Shown here: positions 21,723 to 35,300 of the stretch, in pieces
How the letters are laid out: each line of letters begins with the position of its first letter
How positions within the stretch are numbered: the stretch's first letter is position 1
From: Anoplopoma fimbria
Lineage: Eukaryota > Chordata > Actinopteri > Perciformes > Anoplopomatidae
Assembly (NCBI RefSeq): GCF_027596085.1
Contig: NC_072460.1
Location: 15,638,826 to 15,702,825, forward strand
DNA: 64,000 nt
Direction of reading: 5' to 3'
The notes under the pieces: generated by a model
The model's input: only the letters and a program-made list of their open reading frames with translations
What the model was told of the DNA's origin: nothing
Databases searched by the model: none
Made by a program: the position numbers and the translations under genes

Positions 21723-24700
21723 TACAGTATATATGTGTATATATATATAACTGTCACTGTTATTAATGTAGAGATAATGAAAATGAGAGATAATTGAGCT
21801 GTTTCATGTATACATATATGTCAACAGTCCAGTAGAGCTGTAATGTAACCTGCAGAGAGTAAGTGTTGTGAAGAGTTGTTGATGTGGATTTAGAGAAGTA
21901 AATAATAAATACTAGACTAATATATTTCATTGATTTGGTTTTCATGAGAGAAAGTACATATAGAGAACATACTGTCATGTAACTGTGTTCTCCTCTCTGT
22001 GATATTATAGATCATAACCTTGGAAACTATGAATGTAAGTGTCACACATCATTTCTTATTCTCTCTTATGACCATAAAGTATTTACTGCAGTATTCTGCT
22101 AATGTTCATCTTCATGTTTAGATGGAACACCCTACATTCAGGAGAGCCCCTAACGGGACCCTCCTGCTCAAGGCCTCTCCAGAGGCCCTTGGCCCTCAGC
22201 AGGCAGCCAGGGGCCAGGCTCTCTACAGGGCCAAGAAGCCGGAGGAGGTGGACGCAGAGGCCTGGGCCCACGTCAGTTCCGAGGGTGGCGACACCTCCAA
22301 CGCCACCCTCGTCCTGAGCCGGTGGAAGATCCAGTTCGGCCGATACCAGGGCAGGACCTTCCACTGGCTCCTAGAGAACGACGTGGGCTACTGCGTCAAC
22401 CTGGTCTCCTCCCACCAGAAGGAGCGAGAGAGGACGGGGTCTCAGTCCCCGCTGATGGCCAACAAGGTGGAGTCCTTCAGTACAAGTAGGTCAAGTTCAT
22501 GAAATAACAGAGTGATGACGGTTTAACCCTCTCTTTGTGAACCTGCAGGACGCCTTCAGCCGCTACTCCTCAGCGTACCCTGACTTCGAGGAGGCAGTCA
22601 GGTTCCACCAGGCGTTTGAGGAGAAGACCAGTGCTTCTGCTGCTGCTGGTGCTGCTGCTGCTGTTGCTTCATCCACCAGCACCAGCAGCAGCACCGCCAC
22701 CAGCACCAGCAGCAGCACCGCCACCAGCAGCAGCAGCAGCACCAGCAGCGGCGGCGGCTCAGTTTCTGTCTCGACCGCAAGCCAGAGAGCCAGGAGTGCA
22801 GCTCAGTACGTGTTTTACTGTAACTCTCTCGGACTGTGATGGGCCTGGACGACCTCCCTGAAGAAATGTTAATATTTGTAATGTCTCATTATAAATGTAG
22901 TTGTGTGTCATTTATTCTCATTCTAGGCCTCTTGGTTCAGCTCTTGCGGCCTTTGTCTCCGGGCGGCGTTCTCTGTCTGCGGTGGAAATGCAGGCCCATG
23001 TTAAGAAGATGGTGGCCCCTAAGCCTGCATTTTCAGGCAAGTCCAGCCTAAATTATATTCAGAGTTAGTTCAACTTAATGGAATTCCTGTGTTCACTGTT
23101 TATTTTCTGCGTTTGTTCTCTCTCTCGTCATGTGATAACAGCCTCCCACTTCAGCCCCTTCGGACCAGCTCCGTCCTCCTCCAGGTCACCTGAGGAGCCT
23201 TCAGAAGATGAGCTGGTCGAGGCGGTAGTTGACTTAGAGAAGTGTGAGTAAAAGAAAAAGTTATATTCAGGTAACAATGTGTTAATAACAGAAAGATTTG
23301 ATTTCATTGTTGACCCTTTATTTATTTTACTTTAAAATGTTCCTTTAATCAGAGGAGGAGAGGAGACCACTGGTAAGTTTGGGTTGAATTAAGAACTGTC
23401 TGATGTCTGCTTGGCGCTCATCTCAGATCACTAACCCACCTGCCATCCAATCCCCTGATCGGTGCATCTTTATCTAACATTTCACCTCACAATGCTGCCT
23501 GCCTGCCTGCATCACTCACTCACTCACTCACTCACTCACTCACTCACTCACTCACTCACTCACTCACTCACTAACTCACTCAGCATGTCTAATCTGTTGG
23601 CTTCATCATTTTGTCTCATCCTCACCTTCTCTCTTCAGAACCTCCTTCTGTTCTCATCTAGTTTAATACGCAGCTTGGCTGAATGTGTGCATCTCACTCA
23701 ATATTAACACTATCTCCAGGCCTTGGTCAAGCCCTACACCCCTGCCCGACCACTTGGCTCTGCTGCCTCGGGGCGACTGGTTTCCCCGTCGCTCAGAGGT
23801 CCCTCCGGCCGATCCACCCGGTCACAGCTTTTTCTGTCCTGGCCCCTCAGTGGTGGAATGAACTCCCCACTGACGTCAGGACAGCAGAGTCGCTGCCCAT
23901 CTTTAGGCGCAGGCTGAAAACTCACCTCTTCAAGAAGTACTACCCTGAGCCTTCCTCGTAGCACTTATTGCACTCGTATTAGTTGTTGCACTTACTGTAT
24001 TCGTATCAGTTCGCTGCACTTATTGAACTTGTATTTGTTTACTGCACTTATCCTATTCGTAGTAGTTTGTAGCACTTACTATATTCGGATTAGTCTGTTG
24101 CAATTATTGTTTTCGTAGTAACTTGCCTCCGCACTATACTTTTGCTCTGGCTTATGCTTTGAGATGCTTGTTTAAGAAAGGAGATGCACTTATGACTTCT
24201 GGTGACTAGTAGTTCTCTTGAATACCTATGTTGAATACACTTCCTGTAAGTCGCTTTGGATAAAAGCGTCTGCTAAATGACTGCAATGTAATGTAATGTA
24301 ATGTAACACAACAATCTCATTTGTTCCTCTTAATGATACTTTTAATTTATCTTGAAGCCTCAGATGTACAGGCCCCTCTCTCGCTCCTGCCACCACCACC
24401 ACCACCACCTCCACCTCCTCAGGGAGCTGGTGTCTCTGCTGTGCTGGACGAGCCCACAGACGAGGAGCTGCTGGAAGCCTCACAGGACCAAGACAACACG
24501 GAGCAACTTCCAGCAGCCCTCGTCCCCCAGACTGCAGAGTCACCAGCTCCTTCACCGCCGCCTGCAGCCTCCACCCGGACACCGCCGCCTGCAGCCTGTC
24601 GGGTCGCCTCCGTGGAGGACCAGGAGGAGGTGCCCCGGTCCAGCCTTCCTCCCTCCCCCTCCTCCTGACAGCAGTGCTGAGGTAAGGCTGTCTGTCAAGC

Positions 24701-27700
24701 ACTGGAGGTGTCCCTGCTGCCCTCGCTCATAACGTGCTGTCCTCGGGTATCAAAGTGTCCTCTTATGTTTCTGTTGTTGTCTCACAGCTGCTGCCTCTGT
24801 CCTGGAGGGCAGCTCTCACTGTGGAGCAGCAGCAGTGGGTCGGTCGGGTGCTGTTTACCAGGGACAGCAGTGGGAGGTCTCGACTCATCAGCGAGCTGAA
24901 TCTCTGGTGGTCGCCCCCACAAGCCCGGCCGGTCTACAACCAGCCTCCCGCGTCCCCCGACCCCTTCTTCGCATGTCGGCTGTTCCTCTGGATGCCACAG
25001 CGGATTTGGCATCTGCAGCTGACATGCCCCCAGCCTTTGTGCACTGGGTCCATGACAAAGGCTGGGCTCTACAGGACCATCCGGAGGGTCCTGGACATCG
25101 ACGGCTGGTACCTCATGGCCACCGAGTACCTGGACTGCCGGTGTAAGAATAAGGTCGGAGGATGGTCACAGGGCATCATTAGGCAGCTGCCCCCACCTAC
25201 AGCTGCCAATTCCCAGCTGTACTTACGTACGAGTAAGACATTGAATATCTATTTCTCTTTTGTTTGTGTTGAACTTCCCGTTTGATGTATTTCTGCGGTG
25301 ACCAGCTGTCCATCATGTTTGTGTTGTGGTTCTGCAGGCTGTCCTGTGACATGAGGGTGGTTGTTCAGATGAGGTCTCGCACTCTGGGCAACAGTGCGAA
25401 CCGGCTGTACAACACCCTGCGGGAGCAGCACTCGGATGCCTGGATGCGGAGAGCGGTCCATTACCTCGGCGTGTGCGAGCAGTTCCTGGCCTTGTGCTCG
25501 GTGGGGGCAGTTTACACCTCCACCCCAGATGCCCCCCTGCCAACACCCATCTGGCTGCTGACGGTCTACAGCTTCGACGTCCTGTCGCGGCTGGATGAGT
25601 ACAAGGCCAGGATCACGTCCACTTTCGGATCCATCTTGAAGATGGATTCCACCAAGAAGGCGAGTAGAGTTTGTCACAATTTCATATTTTCTTTCAGCTG
25701 CTGTGACACCACATCTGTGTGTTTATGCTCCACGTTAACATTTCTATTCTCTTTCTCTGTCCAGATGACGAAGAAGCTCGCCGGTACCGCCTCCGACACG
25801 GCCGCCTGGGTTACCAACGTGGGTAACGAGAAGGGGCAGGTCCTCATGAGCGTCCTCACCTGCTCCGAGGGCGCTGAGGGCCTGTCCAGGATGGCGGTCG
25901 GATTGATGAGGCGGTACAGACTCGCCGGGTAACCCCCCAGCTCATCTACGTGGACCGCGACTGCTGCAACAGAGACGGCGTGTCCAAGACAGCTGCTTTG
26001 TTTCAGGTGTGAAACTGAGACTTTTAATACTAATACTGTATCAGTGATACACCAGCACAGTTTAACATGATTAAAGCACGTTATGGTTCTTCTCTCACAG
26101 GAGTGGGATCAGCTCGTGGTGAGACTGGACATCTGGCACCTGATGCGGCGCTTCGCATCAGGTGTCACCACCGTGAGCCACGAGCTGTACCCCACCTTCA
26201 TGAGGCAGCTGTCTCACTGCATCTTCGAGGTGGACTCGGGAGATGCCCGCCGTCTCGCTGAGGCTAAGCGGTCCGAGCTGGAGGGGAAGCGCGGGATGGT
26301 TGGCCTGACTGACGCCGAGGTGATCAAGAGGATCTCCAGAGAGGAGTGGAGGCTCCACTGCCGCAGGAGGACACGTGGGCCCGAGGAATCGGCACTCCGC
26401 ATCCAGGAGCTCCTCAACACCTTCGGTGGACCAGCAGGACGCAACACCCTGGACATCCCGTTGCTCAACGCTCTCCGCATCAAGGACATCTGGAGTACGC
26501 AGAGGCCTCACCTCAGCTGCATTCAGGACCCGCCAGGTGTGCAGCTGTACACCCAGACCCGTAGGCTGACCAAGGGCGGAGTCAGCCTGCCGGTTTATCG
26601 CTGCGCGAGGGGCTCCACCTCCTTGGAGTCCTTCCACCTCCACCTCAACCGGTTCATCCCAGGTACTTGCACGTGTCTCACAGCTTGTCTCACAGATATA
26701 TTCTTTATTCACAATTCGCAAATTCATGTTTGATCCAAAACCTGCTTCATCAGGGTCGCAAGCTAATGCCAAGCACTTCCAGGCGTTCCTGGTCGACGGA
26801 CTGGTGAGGTGGAACGAAGACCGCGCAGCAGCAGCTGCACCACCGCCGTCTGCAGCTGAGGGACGGCTGGGGCCTCTGCACTCCTACAGTGGACACCTCA
26901 AGCACGTCCTTAACCAGAAGAGCCAAAGAGTGCTTGGCCTTGAGATGGTTAAGGACTTCACCAAGCCTGCTGAGTACACAGGTATGAGATGTGAAAGCAC
27001 TTTATTCCACGAGGACTGAGAGGAGATGGAGCATTAACCCTTTGCTCTCTGCGGTGTCTGTCTGACAGGGGAGCTCATCGGAATAGAGTACCTGTACCAG
27101 CAGACGGGCAGAGTGCTTGAGGACGTCAGCTTGGACCCTGACACTCCGGACGAGGCTGCTGCCATCGAGAAGCTCGATGAGGAGGAGGAGGATGATGAGG
27201 GTATCGTGGAAGATGTGGAGGACCCCACCATCTTCGAGCCCGATACCCCCTCCACCAGCACAGCAGCAGCCCGGTCAGGTGATCCAGCTGACGCAAAGTC
27301 TGAGCCATCTGGACCGGACCAACATGCCTCTCCTGAGGCCCCTGAGGGTCAGGACCCTGAACCCCAGCAGCCCTCCTCAGACCCTGAGGTGAGTTCACTG
27401 ACTACAGAACACTACTGATAATTATAATCATTATAATATTAATAACAATACAGATAGAATATTTCACCGTGCAGCGCTCTGTGCTCACTGACTCTGTTTC
27501 TCCTCCTCTTCCTCTCTCTCGTTTCTCCTCAGGAGAACATACAGGGTCCTAGTAACCAGCCCGGGTACCAGCATGTCCTGAAGCTGGCCCGGGCCCTGGT
27601 GGAAGGAAGAAACCTTCAGGGGCTTACTGACAGTCGGGTAGACAGACTCATCCTGCTCTGGAACCGCTTGCCAGAGCAGGACAAGCAGCGAGTTGTCTAC

Positions 27701-28790
27701 CCCCAGATACCGGGAGAGGCAACCTAAGGGCCGGTTCAAGGCAGCGAAGGGGAAGGACTCCTCCTGTCCTGGAAAGGAGAGTCTCCAACGGTAAGACTCT
27801 CTTTAAAGATGAAGGTTTCCTCCAGTCAATATCTGCTGCATATTAACCCACGCTGATCTCCACCACCCTTTCAGCTGTCTTCTCGGATCAACCTCGGGCC
27901 CTGCAACTTGGCCCAGTGCCAGTCGCCTGGTGGAGGCCATTTGCAGCCAGCTCTGCCAGCTCCACCCAGCGGCCACGCGAGTCTCTGGGGTCTCCAGGAC
28001 TCGATGGTCCCTCATCCTCGGAGACTACGTAGCCATCAGGGAGGCAGTGCTGGCCAGCCCGAGGCTGATGGCTCAGACGGAGATCCAGCTCTTTGAGCTC
28101 AATCAGAGGACCCTGACCCAGTGGTAAGAGACTAACATTAAAGCTGTGTTGATGGGGGGGGGATCTGAACTGTGATTTAGAGTTTGATGGAGAGTCTAAC
28201 AACAATCTGTGTTTGTCTCCAGGTTCTCTCGCCGGCAGAAGGAAGCAGTGACGACTAAGCTGCTGCAGGGAACTGGCATCGTACCTGCAGCAGCTGTTGC
28301 TGTCGATCCCCTTCCTTCTGCCAAAGGGCTGTCCTCTGTTCAGGTGGGACAAGGACAGCCCTTCAACTACGTCGTCCCGGAGGAGCAGCCAGGACCCTCC
28401 TCTGGTGGCCTTCCTCCTCCTCCTCCTCCTCCCCCTCCAACTCCTCCAGCACTGATCCCGGGTGTCCTCAATGCCCCTGCCGGTCTGCCTCCTCTTCCTG
28501 GACCTCCGGAAATCCCAAGGTCTACAGCCTACAGGAAGAGGAAGGCGGACGAGGCTGCTGCTGATGCTGCAGGTCAGGGGCCGATGCCCGTGAACAAACC
28601 CCGCCGGCAGTACGTCTGTAGGAAGTGTGGCCAGCTAAAAGACTGGACACTGGCCACACACGCCTGTATGGAGTGGCGTACTGCGCAACTGTCGGCGGGA
28701 AAACTGTGGAGGAGTGGAGGGAGGAGATGAAGGAGAGACATTCATAATGTATATACTGTATGTTTGTAAATAAAGTGTCATATAATAAAA
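21429..28790 (+). pseudogene. Unit 3: full-length DUF6729/DDE transposase-like gene, frame-disrupted
   Basis: Exons: 1 to 21491; 2 22011-22034 (ATG 22029); 3 22122-22466; 4 22549-22805; 5 22927-23036; 6 23142-23243; 8 24358-24681; 9 24788-25232; 10 25338-25659; 11 25765-26006; 12 26101-26662; 13 26754-26981; 14 27069-27388; 15 27533-27790; 16 27875-28123; 17 28223-28747. Layout and domains are as in unit 2. Changes against the best length of each exon: +1 C in exon 8, loss of one codon and one C in exon 9, -1 G in exon 11 (creating a stop right after RYRLAG), -2 C in exon 15, and -1 A in exon 17, which removes the normal C-terminus. Exon 10 reads VGAVYTSTPDAPLPTPIWLL, a different and more natural frame than in unit 2. 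Nearly all changes are in homopolymers. Confidence 0.82.
23721..24306 (+). mobile_element. L2/CR1-like LINE 3' end in unit 3 intron
   Basis: Near-identical to 15311-15896, at the same intron position, including the WWNELPTDV coding motif, the 32-33-bp UTR repeats and the GTCGCTTTGGATAAAAGCGT tail. One T is missing from the coding part relative to unit 2. Confidence 0.88.
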
Positions 28791-29367
28791 AAAAGTTTGC
28801 AATCTTTACTTTGTCTGGAAGCTTTATTATTTCTACATTATACATCAATCAAAACAAGCTCTACACATTATGATAGTAATGATTAGCAGGATGAAACCAC
28901 CAACACAAGAAATGATCTTATTAGAACTGCAATGCTCTCAGATGGAGCTCCTATATTATAATAATAATAACAATAATAATAATAACAACAACAACAACAA
29001 CATAAGAGGATCTATGCTGCTGTGGACCATGAAGCTCCGGCTGTCCAGCTGCTCCTCTGAAGTCCACATGTGGTCCACACAGCTGACAGATGTGCAACAT
29101 CACCATCAACCTCCTAAGTTACTGTTATCTTATATTTGATCACTATTACCCTCTATATGCTCATGAAGCTCCTGCTGTCCAGCTGCTCCTCTGATGCCCA
29201 CATGTGGTCCACACAGCTGAGGAGACAAGGACAGATGTGCAACATCACCATCAACCTCCTAAGTTACTGTTGTTATCTTATATTTAATCACTATTACCCT
29301 CTATATGCTCATGAAGCTCCGGCTGTCCAGCTGCTTCTCTGCATGTGGTCCACACAGCTGAGGAGAC
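28791..29367. repeat. Unit 3 3' flank and satellite, ending at the inversion junction
   Basis: 3' flank, AAT/AAC microsatellite (about 28956-29002), then satellite monomers starting at 29028, 29162 and 29310; the first is shortened by a 14-bp deletion. The satellite stops at GAGGAGACT (about 29367), where exon 16 of the inverted unit 4 begins abruptly. Confidence 0.9.
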
Positions 29368-32300
29368 TGGCCAGCACTGCCTCCCTGATGGCTACGTAGT
29401 CTCCGAGGATGAGGGACCATCGAGTCCTGGAGACCCCAGAGACTCGCGTGGCCGCTGGGTGGAGCTGGCAGAGCTGGCTGCAAATGGCCTCCACCAGGCG
29501 ACTGGCACTGGGCCAAGTTGCAGGGCCCGAGGTTGATCCGAGAAGACAGCTGAAAGGGTGGTGGAGATCAGCGTGGGTTAATATGCAGCAGATATTGACT
29601 GGAGGAAACCTTCATCTTTAAAGAGAGTCTTACCGTTGGAGACTCTCCTTTCCAGGACAGGAGGAGTCCTTCCCCTTCGCTGCCTTGAACCGGCCCTTAG
29701 GTTGCCTCTCCCGGTATCTGGGGGGGTAGACAACTCGCTGCTTGTCCTGCTCTGGCAAGCGGTTCCAGAGCAGGATGAGTCTGTCTACCCGACTGTCAGT
29801 AAGCCCCTGAAGGTTTCTTCCTTCCACCAGGGCCCGGGCCAGCTTCAGGACATGCTGGTACCCGGGCTGGTTACTAGGACCCTGTATGTTCTCCTGAGGA
29901 GAAACGAGAGAGAGGAAGAGGAGGAGAAACAGAGTCAGTGAGCACAGAGCGCTGCACGGTGAAATATTCTATCTGTATTGTTATTAATATTATAATGATT
30001 ATAATTATCAGTAGTGTTCTGTAGTCAGTGAACTCACCTCAGGGTCTGAGGAGGGCTGCTGGGGTTCAGGGTCCTGACCCTCAGGGGCCTCAGGAGAGGC
30101 ATGTTGGTCCGGTCCAGATGGCTCAGACTTTGCGTCAGCTGGATCACCTGACCGGGCTGCTGCTGTGCTGGTGGAGGGGGTATCGGGCTCGAAGATGGTG
30201 GGGTCCTCCACATCTTCCACGATACCCTCATCATCCTCCTCCTCCTCATCGAGCTTCTCGATGGCAGCAGCCTCGTCCGGAGTGTCAGGGTCCAAGCTGA
30301 CGTCCTCAAGCACTCTGCCCGTCTGCTGGTACAGGTACTCTATTCCGATGAGCTCCCTGTCAGACAGACACCGCAGAGAGCAAAGGGTTAATGCTCCATC
30401 TCCTCTCAGTCCTCGTGGAATAAAGTGCTTTCACATCTCATACCTGTGTACTCAGCAGGCTTGGTGAAGTCCTTAACCATCTCAAGGCCAAGCACTCTTT
30501 GGCTCTTCTGGTTAAGGACGTGCTTGAGGTGTCCACTGTAGGAGTGCAGAGGCCCCAGCCGTCCCTCAGCTGCAGACGGCGGTGGTGCAGCTGCTGCTGC
30601 GCGGTCTTCGTTCCACCTCACCAGTCCGTCGACCAGGAACGCCTGGAAGTGCTTGGCATTAGCTTGCGACCCTGATGAAGCAGGTTTTGGATCAAACATG
30701 AATTTGCGAATTGTGAATAAAGAATATATCTGTGAGACAAGCTGTGAGACACGTGCAAGTACCTGGGATGAACCGGTTGAGGTGGAGGTGGAAGGACTCC
30801 AAGGAGGTGGAGCCCCTCGCGCAGCGATAAACCGGCAGGCTGACTCCGCCCTTGGTCAGCCTACGGGTCTGGGTGTACAGCTGCACACCTGGCGGGTCCT
30901 GAATGCAGCTGAGGTGAGGCCTCTGCGTACTCCAGATGTCCTTGATGCGGAGAGCGTTGAGCAACGGGATGTCCAGGGTGTTGCGTCCTGCTGGTCCACC
31001 GAAGGTGTTGAGGAGCTCCTGGATGCGGAGTGCCGATTCCTCGGCCCCACGTGTCCTCCTGCGGCAGTGGAGCCTCCACTCCTCTCTGGAGATCCTCTTG
31101 ATCACCTCGGCGTCAGTCAGGCCAACCATCCCGCGCTTCCCCTCCAGCTCGGACCGCTTAGCCTCAGCGAGACGGCGGGCATCTCCCGAGTCCACCTCGA
31201 AGATGCAGTGAGACAGCTGCCTCATGAAGGTGGGGTACAGCTCGTGGCTCACGGTGGTGACACCTGATGCGAAGCGCCGCATCAGGTGCCAGATGTCCAG
31301 TCTCACCACGAGCTGATCCCACTCCTGTGAGAGAAGAACCATAACGTGCTTTAATCATGTTAAACTGTGCTGGTGTATCACTGATACAGTATTAGTATTA
31401 AAAGTCTCAGTTTCACACCTGAAACAAAGCAGCTGTCTTGGACACGCCGTCTCTGTTGCAGCAGTCGCGGTCCACGTAGATGAGCTGGGGGGTTACCCCG
31501 GCGAGTCTGTACCGCCTCATCAATCCGACCGCCATCCTGGACAGGCCCTCAGCGCCCTCGGAGCAGGTGAGGACGCTCATGAGGACCTGCCCCTTCTCGT
31601 TACCCACGTTGGTAACCCAGGCGGCCGTGTCGGAGGCGGTACCGGCGAGCTTCTTCGTCATCTGGACAGAGAAAGAGAATAGAAATGTTAACGTGGAGCA
31701 TAAACACACAGATGTGGTGTCACAGCAGCTGAAAGAAAATATGAAATTGTGACAAACTCTACTCGCCTTCTTGGTGGAATCCATCTTCAAGATGGATCCG
31801 AAAGTGGACGTGATCCTGGCCTTGTACTCATCCAGCCGCGACAGGACGTCGAAGCTGTAGACCGTCAGCAGCCAGATGGGTGTTGGCAGGGGGGGCATCT
31901 GGGGTGGAGGTGTAAACTGCCCCCCCACCGAGCACAAGGCCAGGAACTGCTCGCACACGCCGAGGTAATGGACCGCTCTCCGCATCCAGGCATCCGAGTG
32001 CTGCTCCCGCAGGGTGTTGTACAGCCGGTTCGCACTGTTGCCCAGAGTGCGAGACCTCATCTGAACAACCACCCTCATGTCACAGGACAGCCTGCAGAAC
32101 CACAACACAAACATGATGGACAGCTGGTCACCGCAGAAATACATCAAACGGGAAGTTCAACACAAACAAAAGAGAAATAGATATTCAATGTCTTACTCGT
32201 ACGTAAGTACAGCTGGGAATTGGCAGCTGTAGGTGGGGGCAGCTGCCTAATGATGCCCTGTGACCATCCTCCGACCTTATTCTTACACCGGCGGCAGTCC

Positions 32301-35300
32301 AGGTACTCGGTGGCCATGAGGTACCAGCCGTCGATGTCCAGGACCCTCCGGATGGTCCTGTAGAGCCCAGCCTTTGTCATGGACCCAGTGCACAAAGGCT
32401 GGGGGCATGTCAGCTGCAGATGCCAAATCCGCTGTGGCATCCAGAGGAACAGCCGACATGCGAAGAAGGGGTCGGGGGACGCGGGAGGCTGGTTGTAGAC
32501 CGGCCGGGCTTGTGGGGGCGACCACCAGAGATTCAGCTCGCTGATGAGTCGAGACCTCCCACTGCTGTCCCTGGTAAACAGCACCCGACCGACCCACTGC
32601 TGCTGCTCCACAGTGAGAGCTGCCCTCCAGGACAGAGGCAGCAGCTGTGAGACAACAACAGAAACATAAGAGGACACTTTGATACCCGAGGACAGCACGT
32701 TATGAGCGAGGGCAGCAGGGACACCTCCAGTGCTTGACAGACAGCCTTACCTCAGCACTGCTGTCAGGAGGAGGGGGAGGGAGGAAGGCTGGACCGGGCA
32801 CCTCCTCCTGGTCCTCCACGGAGGCGACCCGACAGGCTGCAGGCGGCGGTGTCCGGGTGGAGGCTGCAGGCGGCGGTGAAGGAGCTGGTGACTCTGCAGT
32901 CTGGGGGACGAGGGCTGCTGGAAGTTGCTCCGTGTTGTCTTGGTCCTGTGAGGCTTCCAGCAGCTCCTCGTCTGTGGGCTCGTCCAGCACAGCAGAGACA
33001 CCAGCTCCCTGAGGAGGTGGAGGTGGTGGTGGTGGTGGTGGCAGGAGCGAGAGAGGGGCCTGTACATCTGAGGCTTCAAGATAAATTAAAAGTATCATTA
33101 AGAGGAACAAATGAGATTGTTGTGTTACATTACATTACATTACATTGCAGTCATTTAGCAGACGCTTTTATCCAAAGCGACTTACAGGAAGTGTATTCAA
33201 CATAGGTATTCAAGAGAACTACTAGTCACCAGAAGTCATAAGTGCATCTCCTTTCTTAAACAAGCATCTCAAAGCATAAGCCAGAGCAAAAGTATAGTGC
33301 GGAGGCAAGTTACTACGAAAACAATAATTGCAACAGACTAATCCGAATATAGTAAGTGCTACAAACTACTACGAATAGGATAAGTGCAGTAAACAAATAC
33401 AAGTTCAATAAGTGCAGCGAACTGATACGAATACAGTAAGTGCAACAACTAATACGAGTGCAATAAGTGCTACGAGGAAGGCTCAGGGTAGTACTTCTTG
33501 AAGAGGTGAGTTTTCAGCCTGCGCCTAAAGATGGGCAGCGACTCTGCTGTCCTGACGTCAGTGGGGAGTTCATTCCACCACTGAGGGGCCAGGACAGAAA
33601 AAAGCTGTGACCGGGTGGATCGGCCGGAGGGACCTCTGAGCGACGGGGAAACCAGTCGCCCCGAGGCAGCAGAGCCAAGTGGTCGGGCAGGGGTGTAGGG
33701 CTTGACCAAGGCCTGGAGATAGTGTTAATATTGAGTGAGATGCACACATTCAGCCAAGCTGCGTATTAAACTAGATGAGAACAGAAGGAGGTTCTGAAGA
33801 GAGAAGGTGAGGATGAGACAAAATGATGAAGCCAACAGATTAGACATGCTGAGTGAGTTAGTGAGTGAGTGAGTGAGTGAGTGAGTGAGTGAGTGAGTGA
33901 GTGAGTGAGTGAGTGAGTGAGTGAGTGATGCAGGCAGGCAGGCAGCATTGTGAGGTGAAATGTTAGATAAAGATGCACCGATCAGGGGATTGGATGGCAG
34001 GTGGGTTAGTGATCTGAGATGAGCGCCAAGCAGACATCAGACAGTTCTTAATTCAACCCAAACTTACCAGTGGTCTCCTCTCCTCCTCTGATTAAAGGAA
34101 CATTTTAAAGTAAAATAAATAAAGGGTCAACAATGAAATCAAATCTTTCTGTTATTAACACATTGTTACCTGAATATAACTTTTTTTTTACTCACACTTC
34201 TCTAAGTCAACTACTGCCTCGACCAGCTCATCATCTGAAGGCTCCTCAGGTGACCTGGAGGAGGACGGAGCTGGTCCGAAGGGGCTGAAGTGGGAGGCTG
34301 TTATCACATGACGAGAGAGAGAACAAACGCAGAAAATAAACAGTGAACACAGGAATTCCATTAAGTTGAACTAACTCTGAATATAATTTAGGCTGGACTT
34401 GCCTGAAAATGCAGGCTTAGGGGCCACCATCTTCTTAACATGGGCCTGCATTTCCACCGCAGACAGAGAACGCCGCCCGGAGACAAAGGCCGCAAGAGCT
34501 GAACCAAGAGGCCTAGAATGAGAATAAATGACACACAACTACATTTATAATGAGACATTACAAATATTAACATTTCTTCAGGGAGGTCGTCCAGGCCCAT
34601 CACAGTCCGAGAGAGTTACAGTAAAACACGTACTGAGCTGCACTCCTGGCTCTCTGGCTTGCGGTCGAGACAGAAACTGAGCCGCCGCCGCTGCTGGTGC
34701 TGCTGCTGCTGCTGGTGGCGGTGCTGCTGCTGGTGCTGGTGGCGGTGCTGCTGCTGGTGCTGGTGGATGAAGCAACAGCAGCAGCAGCACCAGCAGCAGC
34801 AGAAGCACTGGTCTTCTCCTCAAACGCCTGGTGGAACCTGACTGCCTCCTCGAAGTCAGGGTACGCTGAGGAGTAGCGGCTGAAGGCGTCCTGCAGGTTC
34901 ACAAAGAGAGGGTTAAACCGTCATCACTCTGTTATTTCATGAACTTGACCTACTTGTACTGAAGGACTCCACCTTGTTGGCCATCAGCGGGGACTGAGAC
35001 CCCGTCCTCTCTCGCTCCTTCTGGTGGGAGGAGACCAGGTTGACGCAGTAGCCCACGTCGTTCTCTAGGAGCCAGTGGAAGGTCCTGCCCTGGTATCGGC
35101 CGAACTGGATCTTCCACCGGCTCAGGACGAGGGTGGCGGGAGGTGTCGCCACCCTCGGAACTGACGTGGGCCCAGGCCTCTGCGTCCACCTCCTCCGGCT
35201 TCTTGGCCCTGTAGAGAGCCTGGCCCCTGGCTGCCTGCTGAGGGCCAAGGGCCTCTGGAGAGGCCTTGAGCAGGAGGGTCCCGTTAGGGGCTCTCCTGAA

